Shown here in pieces: positions 6,142 through 7,807 of a DNA stretch of 7,807 nt. The position numbers were made by a program, and so were the translations under genes. This DNA is from an uncultured Bacteroidales bacterium (lineage in GTDB: Bacteria; Bacteroidota; Bacteroidia; Bacteroidales; F082). The number at the start of each line of letters is the position of its first letter. The stretch's first letter is position 1. The stretch is taken from the NCBI GenBank assembly GCA_937896505.1, contig CALBNP010000042.1:1-7807 (forward strand), in the 5' to 3' direction. Under the pieces are notes generated by a model, which worked only from the letters and a program-made list of their open reading frames with translations, did no database searches and had not been told where the DNA came from.

Positions 6142-7599
6142 TCAGTTAAAATATTCAAAACTCACTTTCATACCATTCGGATAAATGCCTTCGAAATAGT
6201 TACGTCCACGTTTGCTGTTCACAAGGGCTTTCTGCAAGTCTTCCTTGCTGTTCACACTCATGCCATTCACCGAAAGGATGATGAAGCCCTCGGGGATACC
6301 CGAACCTTCGAAGCGGCCCTCATGGATAATAGCAATTTTCAGTCCATTTTTCAATCCGTACTTGCTCTTATCGTTTTGGTCGATGGCCTGCAAAGTCAAG
6401 CCAAGGTCAGAATTGTAGAATTTGTCGCCTTTCTTCACAATTTCCACATTTCCCGATTCATTGAGAAGCGTAACCTCATAATTCAGATGTTGGCCTGAGC
6501 GGACCACTTCCACGTTGATTTGGTCGCCAGGACGATATTGACGCACGCTCTCGATGAGTTGTGTATAGGTGTTCACCTTCTTTCCGTTGATAGAGATGAT
6601 GGCATCACCCTTCTTGATACCTGACTTTTCGGCAGCACCGCCTTCGGTGGCAACGGCTACATACAAGCCTTGTGGGGAATCGAGGCCACACTTCTCTGCC
6701 AATTCTTCAGTCATTTCGCCAACTTGCACGCCGAGATAGCCGCGTTGCGTTTCACCATAGAGCAGCAGGTCGTCAACCACCTTGCGCACAATGTTCGACG
6801 GGATGGCAAACGAATAGCCTTCATAAGAACCAGTGTGCGAAGCGATAGCCGCATTGATGCCTACCAATTCTCCCTTTAGGTTGACCAAGGCGCCACCGCT
6901 ATTTCCTGGATTGACAGCCGCATCGGTTTGGATGAACGACTCTACCGAAGTGCCTTCGCCCAAGATGCTGAGGTCGCGGGCCTTGGCGCTCACGATGCCA
7001 GCAGTCACCGTCGATGAAAGTTGGAAAGGATTACCCACCGCCAACACCCATTCGCCAATCCTCACATTGTCGGAATCGCCAAAGGTAAGAAACTCGAAAT
7101 CACTGCCTTCCACCTTAATCAAGGCCAAGTCGGTGGTTGGGTCGGTAGCGATAATCGTGGCAGCCTTCTTCACATGGTTGTTGAAGGTAATCTCCAATTT
7201 CTCAGCACCTTCCACAACGTGATTGTTGGTTACGATATAGCCATCAGGCGTAAGGACCACACCCGAGCCGTAAGCCTCAAGGTATTGTTTCTGCGTCTGT
7301 CCGGGCATACCATAAAACTGTTGCAGCAAAGCACCAAAGAAATCATTATATGTATTGGTCTGACGGAGGATTTTCGTCTTGATGTGCACCACTGCATCTA
7401 CGCTCTTTTCTGCTGCATTCACAAAGTCGGGAGTGTCGCCAACAGGGACAAAAGCAGTACGCTGCACGACAGGTTGCTGCTGTTCAATGGTTGCGACGGG
7501 TTGCGGTTCCTCTTCTTGAGGTTCGGCGTTCTGTTTCTGATTGCACGATGTTGCCAAAAAAGTCATGGCAAGCATCCAGATAAAGCTTGTCTTTTTCAT
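6142..7599 (-). CDS. htrA: HtrA/DegQ-type periplasmic serine protease
   Basis: A 485-residue S1C-family protease and chaperone that degrades or refolds damaged envelope proteins. Residues 1-18 are a signal peptide ending in L-A-T-S before Cys19, a good lipobox, so it may be membrane-anchored; the residues after Cys19 (NQKQN) are not acidic, arguing against surface export. A Gln/Glu/Pro-rich linker runs to about 45. The protease domain (about 60-275) has the triad His127 (T-N-N-H-V-V), Asp157 (T-T-D-L-A-L) and Ser234 (G-N-S-G-G-A-L), all intact. PDZ1 spans about 286-376 with the carboxylate loop Y-L-G-V (288-291), and PDZ2 about 395-482. Length fits DegP/DegQ with two PDZ domains. The 88-nt leader starts at a predicted sigma-54 promoter. 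It is followed after 41 bp by rpoD, probably in the same transcript. The gene name htrA rather than degP or degQ is by family only. Confidence 0.95.
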   Translation of the reverse strand: MKKTSFIWMLAMTFLATSCNQKQNAEPQEEEPQPVATIEQQQPVVQRTAFVPVGDTPDFVNAAEKSVDAVVHIKTKILRQTNTYNDFFGALLQQFYGMPGQTQKQYLEAYGSGVVLTPDGYIVTNNHVVEGAEKLEITFNNHVKKAATIIATDPTTDLALIKVEGSDFEFLTFGDSDNVRIGEWVLAVGNPFQLSSTVTAGIVSAKARDLSILGEGTSVESFIQTDAAVNPGNSGGALVNLKGELVGINAAIASHTGSYEGYSFAIPSNIVRKVVDDLLLYGETQRGYLGVQVGEMTEELAEKCGLDSPQGLYVAVATEGGAAEKSGIKKGDAIISINGKKVNTYTQLIESVRQYRPGDQINVEVVRSGQHLNYEVTLLNESGNVEIVKKGDKFYNSDLGLTLQAIDQNDKSKYGLKNGLKIAIIHEGRFEGSGIPEGFIILSVNGMSVNSKEDLQKALVNSKRGRNYFEGIYPNGMKVSFEYFN

Positions 7600-7625
7600 T
7601 TTACGGGTATGTTTTAAGATATATA

Positions 7626-7675
7626 GTTTCTTTTCGGTTTCTTTTCAACTACAATAATGAAGTTTTTGTTTCTTT
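7626..7675 (-). repeat. AAAGAAAC repeats in the htrA leader
   Basis: On the minus strand AAAAGAAAC occurs at 7626-7634 and again at 7637-7645, exactly 11 bp apart, and AAAGAAAC once more at 7668-7675. All lie in the predicted htrA 5' leader. In such an AT-rich leader this may be chance. Confidence 0.4.
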
Positions 7676-7697
7676 ATTGTATTTGACGTTATTTTTT

Positions 7698-7713
7698 AGC
7701 AAAACTTGTGCCA
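7698..7713 (-). promoter_or_regulatory. Sigma-54 (RpoN) -24/-12 promoter for htrA
   Basis: The minus strand reads TGGCACAAGTTTTGCT. This fits the sigma-54 consensus TGGCAC-N5-TTGC[AT] at every defined base, with the GG and GC dinucleotides at the correct spacing. Transcription would start near 7687, leaving an 88-nt leader. No TAnnTTTG housekeeping box is seen on this strand between 7600 and 7807. Confidence 0.75.
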
Positions 7714-7716
7714 TAC

Positions 7717-7727
7717 GACAAAATGTC
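7717..7727. promoter_or_regulatory. Inverted repeat abutting the sigma-54 promoter
   Basis: gaca-aaa-tgtc is a 4-bp inverted repeat with a 3-bp spacer, 3 bp upstream of the -24 element on the minus strand. It could be a regulator half-site pair, but activator sites for sigma-54 usually lie farther upstream and the arms are short. Confidence 0.35.
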
Positions 7728-7807
7728 AGCAGCGTTTTTTGAGAAATTATTTAACCCGTTGGCGGAATTAAGAAGAATAGAAAAGTCATCAAAATAAATG
7801 GATAAAA

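Noticed and set aside
7021..7617. A 198-codon plus-strand frame opposite the 5' half of htrA
   Set aside because: It has no recognisable domain, and the protease frame on the minus strand carries the intact catalytic triad.

Overview
The window looks like a chromosomal segment from a member of the Bacteroidota, most likely order Bacteroidales. Four things point there: gene starts have AT-rich leaders and no Shine-Dalgarno motif; several genes have a TAnnTTTG element, the -7 box of the Bacteroidota housekeeping sigma factor; the 288-residue primary-type sigma factor begins MRQLKI and has almost no region 1.1; and a lipoprotein carries a Lys/Asp-rich stretch after its lipidated cysteine, like the surface-export signals described in this phylum. 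Genus is not claimed.

Layout. 1-149: a leader with four perfect copies of a 14-bp repeat. 150-677 (+): DUF937/YidB-like protein. 695-730: strong bidirectional terminator shared with the convergent DUF2461 gene at 731-1399 (-). 1400-1721: a 322-bp divergent intergenic region holding a 17-bp tandem repeat, one candidate -7 box for each direction and two small inverted repeats. 1722-3548 (+): a large predicted surface lipoprotein with an alpha/beta N-terminal half and a C-terminal half that may be a leukocidin-like beta-pore-forming domain. 3605-3638: a perfect 34-bp palindrome between convergent genes. Then three genes on the minus strand, read right to left: htrA/degQ-type protease (7599-6142), rpoD-type sigma factor (6100-5234) and a long-form glyceraldehyde-3-phosphate dehydrogenase (5114-3663).

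How the genes relate. The htrA and rpoD genes are 41 bp apart with no terminator visible, so they probably share a transcript. Upstream of htrA is a full match to the sigma-54 -24/-12 consensus (TGGCAC-N5-TTGCT) next to a short inverted repeat, and no housekeeping -7 box is seen there. This suggests envelope-stress-type control of htrA that could read through into the sigma gene. A canonical terminator follows rpoD, and gap has its own TAnnTTTG promoter immediately beyond it, so gap is probably a separate unit. The four leftward and rightward units are otherwise unrelated in function.

The most unusual items are the sigma-54 promoter ahead of an htrA-rpoD pair and the 608-residue surface lipoprotein with a putative amphipathic beta-hairpin. 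Everything else looks like ordinary core genome.
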